A stretch of DNA of 64,000 nt, from assembly GCA_002778195.1 (NCBI GenBank), contig PCDI01000020.1, forward strand, positions 335,243 to 399,242. The letters run 5' to 3'. The stretch comes from Raffaelea ambrosiae (taxonomy: Eukaryota > Ascomycota > Sordariomycetes > Ophiostomatales > Ophiostomataceae). Of this stretch, positions 1 through 10,738 are shown one piece after another. The first letter of the stretch is position 1. Each line of letters starts with the position of its first letter. The translations under genes and the position numbers were made by a program. The notes under the pieces are model-generated. The model was given only the letters and a program-made list of their open reading frames with translations. It had not been told where the DNA came from and did no database searches.

Positions 1-1540
1 TCTGAGCACGCCAGGGAAATTCCATAGGCAAGAGTTATCGGAGAGGTCACGATGCCGCAGGCAAACATAGAGGGCACACAAGCAGGGGATACAAAGAGCG
101 TAAAGTGCACAGCTCACAGCGCAGAAACATGGGCGAGACATCGGCGAGACAGCCCCTCTGGCCTTCAGGAGTGTGTAAGATATTGCCGTGCAGCCAATGG
201 TGGGCCAGACAACATTCCAAACAACACGCGCACAGGGAGAGTGATATACAAAGGATAATACGACACAGGCAAAAGCCTACGAGTAGAAGCCCGCCCGAAT
301 TTTACGGCCCCGTAGCAATAGCGCAATAGCGCAATAGCGCATCGCGACAGCATAAAGGCATGATAGACATCTAGCCAGAGCCCAGAGAAGCGGCTGAAAA
401 TATACTACAGGGAAAACAAAAAGGGAAAAAAGAAACATGCATGCATAAGTCGCAGCGATCGACAGGACAGGATGCAGCCTCGCCAGCCTGCAACGTGGCC
501 GCGTGTCGGATCCGGCAGTGCTGTGTGGACGGTCAGGTCATTTAGGCCATGCGTCGCCTGCGGGTGGGTGGCCTGGTCAGGCACTGGGCGCGTGCCTGGC
601 GGAGCGGTTGCGGCCGTTTTCTTTGCTACACCGCCTCCGGGCAGATGCGATTACGTGTTGAATGGGCTTTTGGTGGGCTCCTGGTGGGCTTTTGGCCACA
701 GGGAATAGTCAGATCCGGGTCTCTTACTACTACTAAAGTGTGTATGGTATCACACAGGCCGTCTTACCGTGTAAGATACGTTGGTTGGGCGGTCTGGCGG
801 GCTGGCGGTCTGGTTGGTTGGTGTCACTTTCTGGCTGTCACCCTTGGACGGTCGTTTTTGGTGGACATGCGTCCGCCGTAGGCGGTACTTGCCCTCAGCG
901 CCACTCACCCGTGCTGACACATGTAGTCTGTACAGTCAGCGGTCCGTCCTCTAGTTCCCAACGCATCCGAAAGGGCAGCAGCAGCTTAAGCCTTTTCATC
1001 CAGATTGCCCCATCGGTGTCGCGCTAAACCGCATTCAGCACACTGCTGGGCTCTGCGGGCCTTTCGGCCTCTCTTTTCCCTCGCCTTGCGATTACCGCAG
1101 CTAAACTTAAACTTCCCTTCTCTTGTGATCCACCCTCGTCCCAGCCCTCCACTCCCCGAACACCGCTGGTTCCTCTTCCCTCTGTTTCCGGCTGTTGACA
1201 GCTTCTTCTTCTCCTCTTCTTGTATTGTTTCTTTTTCTTTTTCTACCTCTCTTCCCCTCTGTCTGGACAGAGAACTGCTGCTGCGCACTTCTTCTTTTTA
1301 GGTTTTTTTTCCCTTCTCGCTCTTCCTATCTGCGTCGTCATCCTCGTCATCCTCAGCCCCATATGCCTCTCACCCACACCAGCGACTGACGTCTCTCTCT
1401 CTCTCTCTCTCTCTCCCTCCCTCCCACGGCGAGGTCGGCTGCTGCTCAGCACACTCTGAGGTGTTCTCGCGTCAGGAACTTTTCCTCCCGCTGCGACAAA
1501 CGCCGGCTCTTCCGCAGCGCTTCTCTCGTATTGTGCCACC
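1..1540. other. Gene-free 5' flank with leader of the Vps62-like gene
   Basis: I see no convincing coding region here; the open frames are short and overlap one another on both strands. A perfect three-copy 8-bp tandem (GCAATAGC) lies at 315-338. From about 1050 the sequence becomes strongly pyrimidine-rich, ending in a CT run at 1392-1415, which is typical of a fungal core promoter or leader ahead of the gene starting at 1541. Confidence 0.6.
1392..1415 (+). repeat. (TC)n microsatellite in promoter/leader
   Basis: Twelve uninterrupted TC dinucleotides about 125 nt upstream of the Vps62-like start codon. CT-rich tracts are common near transcription starts of filamentous fungal genes, so this may be part of the core promoter rather than a neutral repeat. 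Confidence 0.8.
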
Positions 1541-3457
1541 ATGTACATCCGCCATCGCCTCGCCATTGCCGTGACCTTCATCGGCCTAGTCATCGTGCTC
1601 CTTTCGGTCCTGCCCAAAATCCTCAACCCCACACCGCCGTCCCCCGAGGAGAAGCGCCGCGACAAGCGCTGGGTTAGCACGAGTCCGTTCTGGCTCGACC
1701 GCCAGGCCTGCCGGTGGCTGGGCGTCTGCGGCGTCCACCATCTGCACTCGGATCCGGCGGCGCTTCCGGGCGGAAGGAAGAACAGAACGGATGGTGGCGA
1801 CGGTGACGATGGCGAGCTGCGCCGCATAGAACTGCGCTCTCTCGTGCCGACCGAGCTGGCCCGCCACTGGCTGCGCATCCGCCGGAGCACCCGGGCTGTG
1901 GAGGAAAGCTGGGAATCCGTGCCCAAAAGATCGGTGGCTGCCCCGGAACAGGCGCAGAGCAGTCACCGCCGACGAGACACCGCCGAAGACAGCCGGGACG
2001 GGCCTCGACCCATCCCCGACTACGTCCTCAAGTATGCGCCCTTGGTCCACCTCTTCTCTGGCGAGAACTTCTGGCCATCGCCTCTGGACGAGCATCTGCG
2101 CCACATGACTCCCCACACCAACGGCTCCGCCCTGTATGAGCCCAATCCCCTGACCCTCGACAACCTCTTTGAGCTCAACAGCCAGCCCGACCCAGTCTTT
2201 CTCACCAGCGACGACGACGTTGAGAAGCGGCCTGAGTGGCTGCACAGTCACATGGGCGTGCCTCGCCCCTTTGAAGACGACGAAAACAACGACAACAACA
2301 ACAAAATAAACTACGACGGCAGTTCCGTAGACCCCAATGACTTCATCCGCAAGTTCCCCGGCGGCACTACCTGGTTCTCCGTCGACCGTGACCATCCGCT
2401 GCGCCGTATATCCGATCCCCGAAAGCTGGGCGGCCTTGGCGGCCCGACTGGGCCCCCAGTCCGGCAAAAGGGACCTCACGACGTACGTGCCCGGCGCATC
2501 CGAGCCGAGTCTGTCTACTCGGCTTCCGCTGCTGCTGCTGCGGCGACGGTCGACTCTGACCAGCAGCAGAAACCGGTTGTTTCCCAAGGCTACAAGCCCG
2601 ACGAGGCCGGCTACTCGAAAGCGCCCGCTATCCTGGTTATGGTCGACAAGGGCTCTGGCATCCTCGACGCCTTTTGGTTCTTCTTCTATAGCTACAATCT
2701 GGGCCAGACCGTGCTCAAGGTTCGCTACGGCAACCACGTTGGCGACTGGGAGCACTGCATGATTCGATTCGAGGACGGTGTGCCGCGGGCGCTGTTCCTG
2801 AGCGAGCATGCTGGGGGACAGGCGTATGCATGGTCAGCCCTGGAGAAGTTCCAGCCAAGGCCCCTGAGTGATGCCAGCACATCATCCGAGAAGCCTCCCG
2901 AGCGCCCCGTCATCTACTCGGCCGTCGGCAGCCACGCGATGTATGCCTTCCCCGGCAAGCACCCGTATGTCCTGCCCTTTGAGATGCTCGCCGACGAGAC
3001 CGACAAGGGTCCGCTCTGGGACCCAGCCCTGAACAACATGGCCTACTTTTATGACTATGTTGTCGACCGGGACCAGGGTGGTGACAGCAAGGGCAACGAT
3101 GACCTTGAGGTGAAGATGGCCTTGGCAAGGAGATCTGAGGAACAACCTTTGGAGCAATCTTCGCAGCTAGCATCGGAGCAAAAGCCGTCTACACATCCCC
3201 AGCTCACCAGCTTGGCCCCGGCAGCGTCAAACCCCGACGCTCCAACCTCGTGGTTTCACTTCAACGGCACCTGGGGCGACGAACTGTACGAGCTGGGCGA
3301 CGAGCGGCAGTGGCGCCTGTTTGGCCAATACCACTACATTACTGGCCCGCAGGGTCCCAAGTTCAAGAACCTCGACCGCGAGAAGGTGTGCCAAACGAAG
3401 CACTGCCGAATTCTAGACAGCATCAGCGACGGCAAAAAGGCTGCATGGTACAGCTGA
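1541..3457 (+). CDS. Vps62-family vacuolar sorting-related protein
   Basis: Intronless 638-residue protein related to fungal Vps62 (vacuolar protein sorting-associated protein 62); the molecular activity of the family is not established. The start is well supported: it has a GCCACC context and is followed by a hydrophobic helix at about residues 8-26, suggesting a signal anchor. The conserved core begins near residue 165 (YAPLVHLFSGENFWP), is interrupted by acidic and Asn-rich low-complexity sequence (about 225-270), and resumes near 376 (DAFWFFFYSYNLGQ), 400 (GDWEH) and 461 (AVGSHAMYAFPGKHPY). It ends with a Trp/Tyr-rich block (FGQYHYITGPQGPKF) and two late cysteines. Assignment rests on recalled motif similarity. 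Membrane topology is inferred from the hydrophobic segment only. Confidence 0.85.
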   Translation: MYIRHRLAIAVTFIGLVIVLLSVLPKILNPTPPSPEEKRRDKRWVSTSPFWLDRQACRWLGVCGVHHLHSDPAALPGGRKNRTDGGDGDDGELRRIELRSLVPTELARHWLRIRRSTRAVEESWESVPKRSVAAPEQAQSSHRRRDTAEDSRDGPRPIPDYVLKYAPLVHLFSGENFWPSPLDEHLRHMTPHTNGSALYEPNPLTLDNLFELNSQPDPVFLTSDDDVEKRPEWLHSHMGVPRPFEDDENNDNNNKINYDGSSVDPNDFIRKFPGGTTWFSVDRDHPLRRISDPRKLGGLGGPTGPPVRQKGPHDVRARRIRAESVYSASAAAAAATVDSDQQQKPVVSQGYKPDEAGYSKAPAILVMVDKGSGILDAFWFFFYSYNLGQTVLKVRYGNHVGDWEHCMIRFEDGVPRALFLSEHAGGQAYAWSALEKFQPRPLSDASTSSEKPPERPVIYSAVGSHAMYAFPGKHPYVLPFEMLADETDKGPLWDPALNNMAYFYDYVVDRDQGGDSKGNDDLEVKMALARRSEEQPLEQSSQLASEQKPSTHPQLTSLAPAASNPDAPTSWFHFNGTWGDELYELGDERQWRLFGQYHYITGPQGPKFKNLDREKVCQTKHCRILDSISDGKKAAWYS

Positions 3458-4530
3458 GGGCTGTGTGGAGACCTGTGGAGGACCTTTGTTCTGTTTTGGT
3501 TTGTTTTCCTTCACGTGTACCTGCTTTGCATTGTTTCCTTTGTATTTCTGTTGTATACCTTGGTCTTTGGCATGGATATATGTGCGCATAGATTGAAAGA
3601 GGCCGAGCATGAAGACGAACAAACGAAAGACGGAACGACTGGAATCTCCATTTCCTTTCAAATGATACCCCCTTGGAGTTGAAGAAGCGCAGCAGCAGGA
3701 GAGGAAGTGGATGCGTCTGAAGGAGACGCATTGACTGTGTACGAGGCGGACCGGCTGGAGGAGCATCCTCGAAGGAAGCGCCAGCAGAGGTTAGTCAATA
3801 GGAAACGAGGAGGTCAGGACATCTAACTACGTCATAGAAGTATATATACCGCGGCTTGTTCTGGCGAGTCATTTATATAGACTACCACTGTTGTTTAATC
3901 TTGAGTTCTTGCGTTTACTATGAGACATGCATCTGGACGGATACATCGTTTCCTCACGAGACTCGCCGGCACCAAATTCGACCTGTATAAACTGGTGCGG
4001 CGTCGAGAACAAAAAAATCTGGCAATCCTACACGCGGACTCGCGCCTAATGGAACCAGCTGTTTCCCAGCCATGTCAGACTAACTAGTTCACTGGTTGGT
4101 AGTTGCCGCCACTCTTTCGTCTTGACTCCTTTCGTCTGTTGGCTGCCACCTACCACTTGCCTTCTCCAACGCCCGCAGAGCTCACTCAGCCTTGCCAAGT
4201 CCGATTCTGGCAATAGTGCTGACAGGCCGCAGCAGCCGATTGGCAAAAACACCCTTCGACCGCTCACAATTCACCATGCATGCAAGCTTGCCCGCCAAGA
4301 CCCAGGCTGAGGGTGGGCTGGCACACGGCCTTCTCCAGGTGTGGCCAGGTCGGCTAGGATGCGAACCCAGCCCTGTCCACGACATTACTGTGAACAGGAT
4401 TTTCTCTCTTCCCTCTCTCCTCTCTCCTCTTCCCTCTCTTCGCTCTCTTCTCAGCACTGACCAGTGCTCACTCATATCTCTTTTCTCTGCCAATGAATTT
4501 ACCCCAATCCCAACCTGACCACATCCCACG
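3458..4530. other. Intergenic: Vps62-like 3' end and HET-gene promoter
   Basis: No gene recognised. The right part (about 4400-4460) is a CTCTCC-rich pyrimidine tract just before the HET-domain start codon, as expected of a fungal leader. An AT-rich TATATA-like stretch lies at about 3841-3848. Confidence 0.6.
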
Positions 4531-6585
4531 ATGCGTCTGCTCCATGCCACATCTCTCAAGTTCAAGTCGTTCTCCGATGCTGAACTCCCGCCGTATGCGA
4601 TCCTGTCACACACATGGGACGAAAAGGAAGAAGTGACCCTGCAGGACATGGCCTCGCCCTACCTGACTGACAAGACCGGCTACAACAAAATCGTGGCCAT
4701 CTGCAAGCTTGCCTTGGAACACGGGTTCAAGTATGCCTGGATTGACACCTGCTGCATCGATAAGACCAACAACACCGAGCTCACCGAATCCATCAACTCC
4801 ATGTTCCGCTGGTACCGTAATGCCGCCATCTGCTTCGTCTATCTGGCCGACCTCGAGCATGTGAGTGACATTAAGATGGAGGGAGATCGAATGGACCCCG
4901 CCGCCCTTGACAACAGGAGCGAAGACCCCCTGCGTCGTCTAGACCACTGCGCCTGGTTTCGCCGTGGATGGACGCTGCAAGAGCTGCTGGCGCCACGCAG
5001 GGTGGACTTTTACGACTCCGCCTGGAAGCGCATCGGCTCCAAGGACAAGCTCGCGGCACGCCTGTCCGAGATCACGCGCATCCCGGCGCCCGCCATCGTG
5101 GGCGAAAAGCCGTTGGGCCGGTACTCGACGGCCCAGCGCATGGCCTGGGCCTCTAACCGCATCACCACGCGCGTCGAAGACGCCGCCTACAGCCTACTCG
5201 GTCTCTTTGACGTCAACATGCCGCTCATCTACGGCGAGGGACCACGGGCGTTCCACCGGCTGCAAGAAGAGATCATCAAGCGCAGCACCGACTTGACGCT
5301 CTTTGCCTGGCTGCCATCGGACAGCCATGGAAGCAGCCACAATCTTCCACAGAAGCCAGTGTCACCCTATTGCCCGCTGCTAGCCTTGTCGCCGGCCGAC
5401 TTCTCGAACTGCCACCTGACGCTGCAGTTCCGACACGACGACTCCGAATTTACCATGACCAACCGCGGACTGCGCATCACGACCTACCTCGTGCTGATGC
5501 CGATTGCGCTGCCCAGGCTGGGCGAGCGGAGCATAATTTCGAAGAGCATGGATCAAAGCAGTCTCGGTGGTGGTGGCGGTGGAAACAACAACGTCAACAT
5601 CACCGCCGGCAGCAGCAGAAGCAGCAGCAGCAGCAAGCAACGGTACCGCTATGTTCTGAGCATCGGCTACATCGAGAGCTCTGTGTCAGAGGTGGGCATC
5701 TGGCTCAAGAAGATTGGCCCCGGATTGTTCCTGCGCGAGGCCAGTCCCACGCTGGCACGGCTCTCCAAGAGACGCCTCCAGAAGACCAACACCACCGAAA
5801 ACCACACGTTCAACATTCTGCTGCATCCCAGCACGGCCAGTGCGGCCTCCACCAAGGCCCAGTTCTCATCGGCCACGCTCATGTCACCGCCACCGCCATC
5901 CTTCACGACAGCTACTACGATGATGCTAAGCGGTGCAGACCATAGCAATAAGAACTGGGCAACAGATGTTCAGGTTTCTGCAAAAGCAGCTGCTGCAGCT
6001 TCTGCCTCCGCGACTACAGACAATCTCAGCGCCCTCTATCACCCGCGGCTGTTTCCGCGCGGCATCCACGTCCCTTGCTTTAGTGACCGCGGCATCTTTT
6101 TCAGCAGCCCGCCGCCTGATCCCTGGGACGAGCGCACGCGCATTTTCTGTCAGCCCGAGTCCCGCAACGACGTCGTGGCGTTTTCGTGCTCTAGTCGGCA
6201 GGGGCGCCATCACAGCAGTGACGATGAGTTGTCGTTTGGGGTGCTGCTCGACTACCGGCAGATGAAAGACGTGCCGCGATGCCTGGTCATTGACCGCTGC
6301 TCGCTGGAGAGCCGTTTTCTGTTCGTGCTGGCGATGCGCCAGCAGGGCGACCCCGTGCGGTGGTACGTGATGGAGAACGAGCTGCCGTCGATATCAGCGA
6401 GCAGCGACGTACTACGGATCTATACTGATGGCGGCCGCACGTACGAGGTAGTGGCATCAATTGTTTTTGCCGATGTGGAGATTGACGACTGCATGACCGA
6501 GATGTATACGCTGGACATTAAGATAACGAACGTGACGGCTTCTGAGGATATGCACGGGGAGAACACCACAGACATACACACGTAG
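4531..6585 (+). CDS. HET-domain protein (heterokaryon incompatibility family)
   Basis: A 684-residue intronless protein whose N-terminal third is a clear HET domain. In order it shows the opening MRLL with PYAILSHTWD (near residue 22), GFKYAWIDTCCIDK (about 66-79), a WYRNAAICFVYLAD segment, FRRGWTLQELLAP (about 147) and the downstream SLLGLFDVNMPLIYGEG block followed by AFHRLQEEIIK, as in the HET-E/HET-D subfamily. HET domains trigger cell death when genetically different hyphae fuse. No NACHT or WD40 region follows. The C-terminal half is poorly conserved and contains Gly, Asn and Ser homopolymer runs (about 345-370) and an Ala/Ser run (about 485-495). Whether it takes part in incompatibility is unknown; most HET genes in a genome are uncharacterised. 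Confidence 0.9.
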   Translation: MRLLHATSLKFKSFSDAELPPYAILSHTWDEKEEVTLQDMASPYLTDKTGYNKIVAICKLALEHGFKYAWIDTCCIDKTNNTELTESINSMFRWYRNAAICFVYLADLEHVSDIKMEGDRMDPAALDNRSEDPLRRLDHCAWFRRGWTLQELLAPRRVDFYDSAWKRIGSKDKLAARLSEITRIPAPAIVGEKPLGRYSTAQRMAWASNRITTRVEDAAYSLLGLFDVNMPLIYGEGPRAFHRLQEEIIKRSTDLTLFAWLPSDSHGSSHNLPQKPVSPYCPLLALSPADFSNCHLTLQFRHDDSEFTMTNRGLRITTYLVLMPIALPRLGERSIISKSMDQSSLGGGGGGNNNVNITAGSSRSSSSSKQRYRYVLSIGYIESSVSEVGIWLKKIGPGLFLREASPTLARLSKRRLQKTNTTENHTFNILLHPSTASAASTKAQFSSATLMSPPPPSFTTATTMMLSGADHSNKNWATDVQVSAKAAAAASASATTDNLSALYHPRLFPRGIHVPCFSDRGIFFSSPPPDPWDERTRIFCQPESRNDVVAFSCSSRQGRHHSSDDELSFGVLLDYRQMKDVPRCLVIDRCSLESRFLFVLAMRQQGDPVRWYVMENELPSISASSDVLRIYTDGGRTYEVVASIVFADVEIDDCMTEMYTLDIKITNVTASEDMHGENTTDIHT

Positions 6586-6995
6586 AGGAAGGGGGAGATT
6601 CTGACAGGAACAACGAAAAGCGCACAAAAAACACCAAAGGCGGTGGTCTCGCGTGCAGTTCGGATAGAAAGAGCATCGACGATCGTCCTCGGAAAACACA
6701 GCCGGCCACATGAGCAGCCTCACCAAGGCATGTGATGGGACAAAGCCAAAGGCTTGTAACCCCCCCCCCCCCCCCCCCCACTTTTGGCATGAAGACAAAA
6801 ACAAATATACAAACAATCAGAAAGACCATTGTCGGTCGAACACTACAATTTACATTCTTTATTTTCGTTTGTCTTGGCCTCGTCTTAGTGAAGAACCACC
6901 GCAGTACATCCATCCCTTGCGATGCATCCATTCTCACACAGTATCTTGGTACGTACATGTCTATTCTCACCCCCAACTTCCTCTCCGTCCCCATT
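6586..6995. other. Convergent 3' intergenic region
   Basis: This separates the 3' ends of the HET gene (+) and the CE15 esterase (-). It contains a 20-base poly-C run at 6760-6779 and AT-rich sequence at 6785-6870 that probably serves 3'-end formation for both genes. No coding signal was seen. Confidence 0.6.
6760..6779 (+). repeat. Poly-C tract, 20 nt
   Basis: Twenty consecutive cytosines between two convergent genes. Similar C or G runs occur at 37127-37141, 42162-42176, 12917-12935 and 14535-14545, all intergenic. The exact length may be affected by sequencing error. Confidence 0.9.
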
Positions 6996-8216
6996 TCATG
7001 AGCTTCCGGTAGCATCGACCGTGGCAGCGGCGACCTTGGGCGTGAACGCCCACTTGCTGATCCAGTCGGACATTGTAACATTCTTGACAGGCGTCACCTC
7101 GGCGTCGCTGGTCTTGCCAGTGTTCAGCAAGAAGCGGTTGATGTAGGACGTCAGATCAGCGCTCGACGAGGAGGGGAACGAGCAGTGCCCGTGCCCTCCC
7201 ACCAGTGCAAAGCCCATGTTAGCCCGCGCGCCCAGTGCCTCGTAGATCAGCCGCCCGGCCTTCATGCAGACCGTCGTGCTCATGGGACCCAGCCAGTCAA
7301 TGTCGTTCTCCATAACGAAGAGTCCTCTCGGGGCAACGAGGGCGGCCAGGAAATGGTGGTCCTCGGGCAGCTCGTTGGTCTTGTTGACGTACGGGTCAAA
7401 GTTGTGCGAGAACCACGCGTTCTCCCGGATGATCTGGTGCGCCGTCTGGATGCTCTTGCCCTTGGAGAATTCCGAGTCGGACACCCGCCAGCACGCCGCA
7501 CCACCCGAGCCGCTCTCCTGCGGGAGCGTCAGCGCAATCCGCTTCTCCAGCGCGCCCACCATGAAGGCTCCCTTGCCGTTGCGGCTGCAGCCCGTCACGC
7601 CCAGCCGCTTGGGGTCGATGCCCGTCTTGCCGGGGCCCAGCTGCTCGAGGCCATCAATGATCCGGCCCACACACCATGCCCACGCCGCTGTCGCGCCCGC
7701 CGTCGCCGTCTTGCCGTGCAGGTCAAAGAACCAGCCCGTGCCGTGGCTGGCTGGGTTCGACTGGGCCGCACACGCGTCGTTGCCAAAGTTGATGCGGCCG
7801 ATGCCGCCCGGGATGGGAATCGAGGCCCCGCCGACGGTAATGATGGCAGGCCCGCCGGTCGTGCCGCCAGAGCTCGGCTTCGTCAGACCAACGGATATGG
7901 TCTTGGTGTTGCTGCCCACCTTGATATTGAGGCTCATGCTGGTGCCAGACATGGTCGCCGTCAGCGAGTCAGGTGGCGGCGGGAAGTCGCCGAGCTCGAA
8001 CTGCTGCATCAACTTGACCATCTCCTCCTGCCGGCAGGCCCAGTCGTCGGGGGTCAGCACCGGCTTGCCGTTGACAAAGGTCCATGGGTCTGGCAATTCC
8101 GCATTGTCCACAGCAGCGAATTGGCCTGTCTGGGCCCCACAGGCAGATACCTTTCGTGCTATTGGCGGTGCTGCAAGCACCCCTGCAGCTGATGCGAGAA
8201 GTATCCAGTGATGCAT
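6996..8216 (-). CDS. 4-O-methyl-glucuronoyl methylesterase (CE15)
   Basis: Secreted carbohydrate esterase family 15 enzyme that cleaves the ester between lignin alcohols and 4-O-methyl-glucuronic acid of glucuronoxylan. I chose the ATG at 8216, giving 406 residues, because it opens directly into a signal peptide (MHHWILLASAAGVLAAPP); an ATG at 8270 would add 18 residues ahead of it. The catalytic Ser is residue 211 in the family motif GCSRNGKGA, the Glu is residue 234 in LPQESGSGG, and the His lies in GGHGHCSF (342 or 344). The expected Cys residues flanking the active site are present. No cellulose-binding module follows, unlike Cip2 of Trichoderma. It has no introns. Large open frames on the opposite strand are shadows of this GC-rich gene. 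Confidence 0.93.
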   Translation of the reverse strand: MHHWILLASAAGVLAAPPIARKVSACGAQTGQFAAVDNAELPDPWTFVNGKPVLTPDDWACRQEEMVKLMQQFELGDFPPPPDSLTATMSGTSMSLNIKVGSNTKTISVGLTKPSSGGTTGGPAIITVGGASIPIPGGIGRINFGNDACAAQSNPASHGTGWFFDLHGKTATAGATAAWAWCVGRIIDGLEQLGPGKTGIDPKRLGVTGCSRNGKGAFMVGALEKRIALTLPQESGSGGAACWRVSDSEFSKGKSIQTAHQIIRENAWFSHNFDPYVNKTNELPEDHHFLAALVAPRGLFVMENDIDWLGPMSTTVCMKAGRLIYEALGARANMGFALVGGHGHCSFPSSSSADLTSYINRFLLNTGKTSDAEVTPVKNVTMSDWISKWAFTPKVAAATVDATGSS

Positions 8217-9609
8217 TTTGGGACGTTGTTTTCCAGCTGGTTGTCGATGCAGTGTGGTCCCAGCCAACATATTTTGACGAATCTCTAGAACACATAAGCT
8301 CTTGGTCCTTTTCCCAGTCTCACTCTGACAGCAAGGAACTACTTTCTTTTACTATTATACCATTCGGAGAGTCTTCCATCTCCCTGATTTCCTCTCTAGC
8401 TTGGTTATGTTACATGAGACAACAGCCGGGACGGGAACAGAAATGATGAGTTGTCCCATCCAAATCTTTGGCTCATTTCTGGACCCTTTCTCCCCGCAGT
8501 ACGCCAAGTAAGAAAAGAGAGAATTTGGAACTTGTGTCAATATGGGTATTTGTGTAGTAAATAGGACGTCTCCTCTCCCAATTAGCCATGCCAACGTCTC
8601 TTGATCTGTCGTTGAAATGTTCCGACAAGGTCAATGTAATGCAACCTGTCACAGACTGCATGTTAGAAAGAACCGTTTCTTTATCAACTCCCTGCCTCTT
8701 GGCCACTCCATTCCTCGAGGGCTTGGACAAACGTCTCAATCTTCCAATTAGTTAGACCACGCGAGGCTTCGCTTCGGGGCCCTTTAAGCAACGCCGAAGC
8801 CAGCCGAGACCAGTGAAACCGCCGGTTCCTTCCCCGTCTGAACAGTTGGCCGTTGTCATGCAGTGCGGCGATGCAGGCGGATGCCGTCCGGCAGTTTGCA
8901 GCATCCGCACTGGGTGGCACCGAACGAAGATACTCGTAGCCCTAATGTGCATACGCAATGAACGCCGTCCCCAAAAGGCAGGGCCCTGCACCTGCTTTGC
9001 GCTTTCCAATAGCACATGCCTCGGCATCTGCGCACAAGAATAGTGGGTCTCAAGGTACACAGCGCAGATTTTGATTGGTCAAAGGGACAGGTTAGCCAAG
9101 CTGCCATGGCCGATTTCAGTAATAAAGAAGAAGGGGCGACAGGGCGGGCGATGACGTGAAGGCGGCGGCGCCTCTGCCCATTCCCCTTGTTGCGGGACCT
9201 ATGTTTTAGGAGAGCTTGTTGACTTATTAGCGTTTGTTGGGACACGACGCCCCAACTTCTGCTCATCAACGCGCCCACTCTCCTATCCTTTTTTTTTGTT
9301 CCCTACCTTTCTTTCTTTTCCTCTTGCATATGCACTGCATTCATTTGTGCATGTGTGCGTGACCCTCCAGACTACCCTGATTGCCACCAGGTGCACCCGG
9401 ACGTTCCTTTGCTACGCGCGTGTGACGTCTCTTTGGTTGTTTGTGCTCGTTCTCGTTTTGGTGGGCTCTCTCCGAAAGCGCCTGCAACGCGGCTCCCCAA
9501 TTGCGCCGGCCAAGAGCCCAGGGGCCCCGACAGCTCTCAGGCTTTCGGAGCCGAAGTCGGTACATCGCCCGCCGCTGTAGGAATAGGGATTCCTGCCGCC
9601 AAAACCACC
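8217..9609. other. Divergent intergenic region (CE15 esterase / THEM6-like)
   Basis: Shared upstream region of two divergent genes. I recognise no gene; the open frames near 8470-9280 lack family motifs and overlap on several frames. A T-rich stretch at about 9288-9320 precedes the right-hand gene. Confidence 0.55.
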
Positions 9610-10738
9610 ATGGCGTCCGCGGCCAAGCTGGCCACCCCGGAAATCTTGGTGCCGGCGTTCGCCGTGGCCAGTCTGGGTTCGGTGGCCTATGCTGGTCATT
9701 TGTTCTTTGCCCGCCCCGACTGGAAGGTTCTGATCAAGGACTTTGCCACGGGACCAGGTCGGACAAGCCGGTTGTTTCTGGTGCTGTTTGCGGTGCTGAA
9801 TCTGAAGTCGATGCCGCTTATGTGGACAGTACGTGCCCACTCTGCTTGTTTTTCGCGTCTATTGTGTCCGTATAATATCTCTAACCTGTGTCTGTCTGCC
9901 CCAGTTTCGCATCTTTGGTGCTATGATCAAGCATTCGCTGTTCCCGCGCAAGCCGCTGCCGACCCAATCCCTGTTCCACTACAGCATCACCACCTCGCGT
10001 ACGTCGCTCTTGGAGACCGACTACAATTTCCACAAGTCCAACAGCACCTACTTCTCCGACCTCGACACCAGCCGCACCCATCTTGTCATGTACCTGTTCA
10101 GCCCGGGCGTCAAGGCCGCCGGCAAAAACCAGCAGACCAAGCTGGTGCGCTTTCCGGCTGACAACAAGCCGGTGCCGGGCAGCTTCAGCGTGGGCCTGGG
10201 CTCTGTGTACTGCAGCTTCAAAAAGGAGATTGGGTCGTACCAGAAGTACGAGATGTGGAGCCGCGTCCTATCCTGGGACCGTAAGTGGATGTACATTGTG
10301 ACACACTACGTTGTTCCGGGCAAGGTCAAGCCGCCGACCTGGGATGGGAAGGGCAACAAAAAGCCGCCGGCGACATGGACGGTCAAGAACGAGGAGGAAC
10401 TGCAACAGTACGTCCTTGCCACCGCCATCAGCAAATACGTGTTCAAGATGGGCCGCTTCACCATCCACCCGACTTATCTGATCGAGGAGAGCGGGCTACT
10501 GCCAGCGCGGCCTGGCGAGGGCTGGCGCGGCGGTGGTCCTGACGCTATTGGCGATCTGGCGGACTTGGATGACAACGAGGTACTCGATTTCAGCGTGGCC
10601 GAGTGGGACTGGCGTCATGTCGAGCAGCGACGCCGGCAGGGCATGGAGATTGCGCAGCATTTTGCCTCTCTCGACGCTGCAGGGCTTGTCTTTGACGGCG
10701 GCAAGGATGGTGCTCTTGGGCAGTTCACGCCTGGATAA
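9610..10738 (+). CDS. THEM6-like thioesterase-fold membrane protein
   Basis: Two exons, 9610-9828 and 9905-10738, joined across a 76-nt intron (GTACGT..CCCCAG) without frame change, giving 350 residues. Residues about 12-32 form a membrane segment. The body (HSLFPRKPLPTQSLFHY, then TSLLETDYNFHKSNSTYFSDLD) matches the fungal THEM6 (mesenchymal stem cell protein/UPF0670) group, which has a 4HBT hotdog thioesterase-like fold. The Asp that follows HKSNSTYFS sits where such proteins have a D-x-N or D-x-D signature. The substrate is unknown. The ATG at 9610 (context ACCACC) is preferred over other in-frame starts. The C-terminus is acidic and contains a predicted helical DWRHVEQRRRQGM segment. Confidence 0.8.

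Noticed and set aside
1586..2809. 407-codon open frame on the minus strand
   Set aside because: It lies entirely opposite the Vps62-like gene, has no family motif, and its Val/Gly/Arg-rich composition is that of an antisense shadow of GC-rich coding DNA.
7185..8211. Two long + strand open frames (335 and 315 codons)
   Set aside because: Both are antisense to the CE15 esterase, whose signal peptide and catalytic motifs are unmistakable on the other strand.
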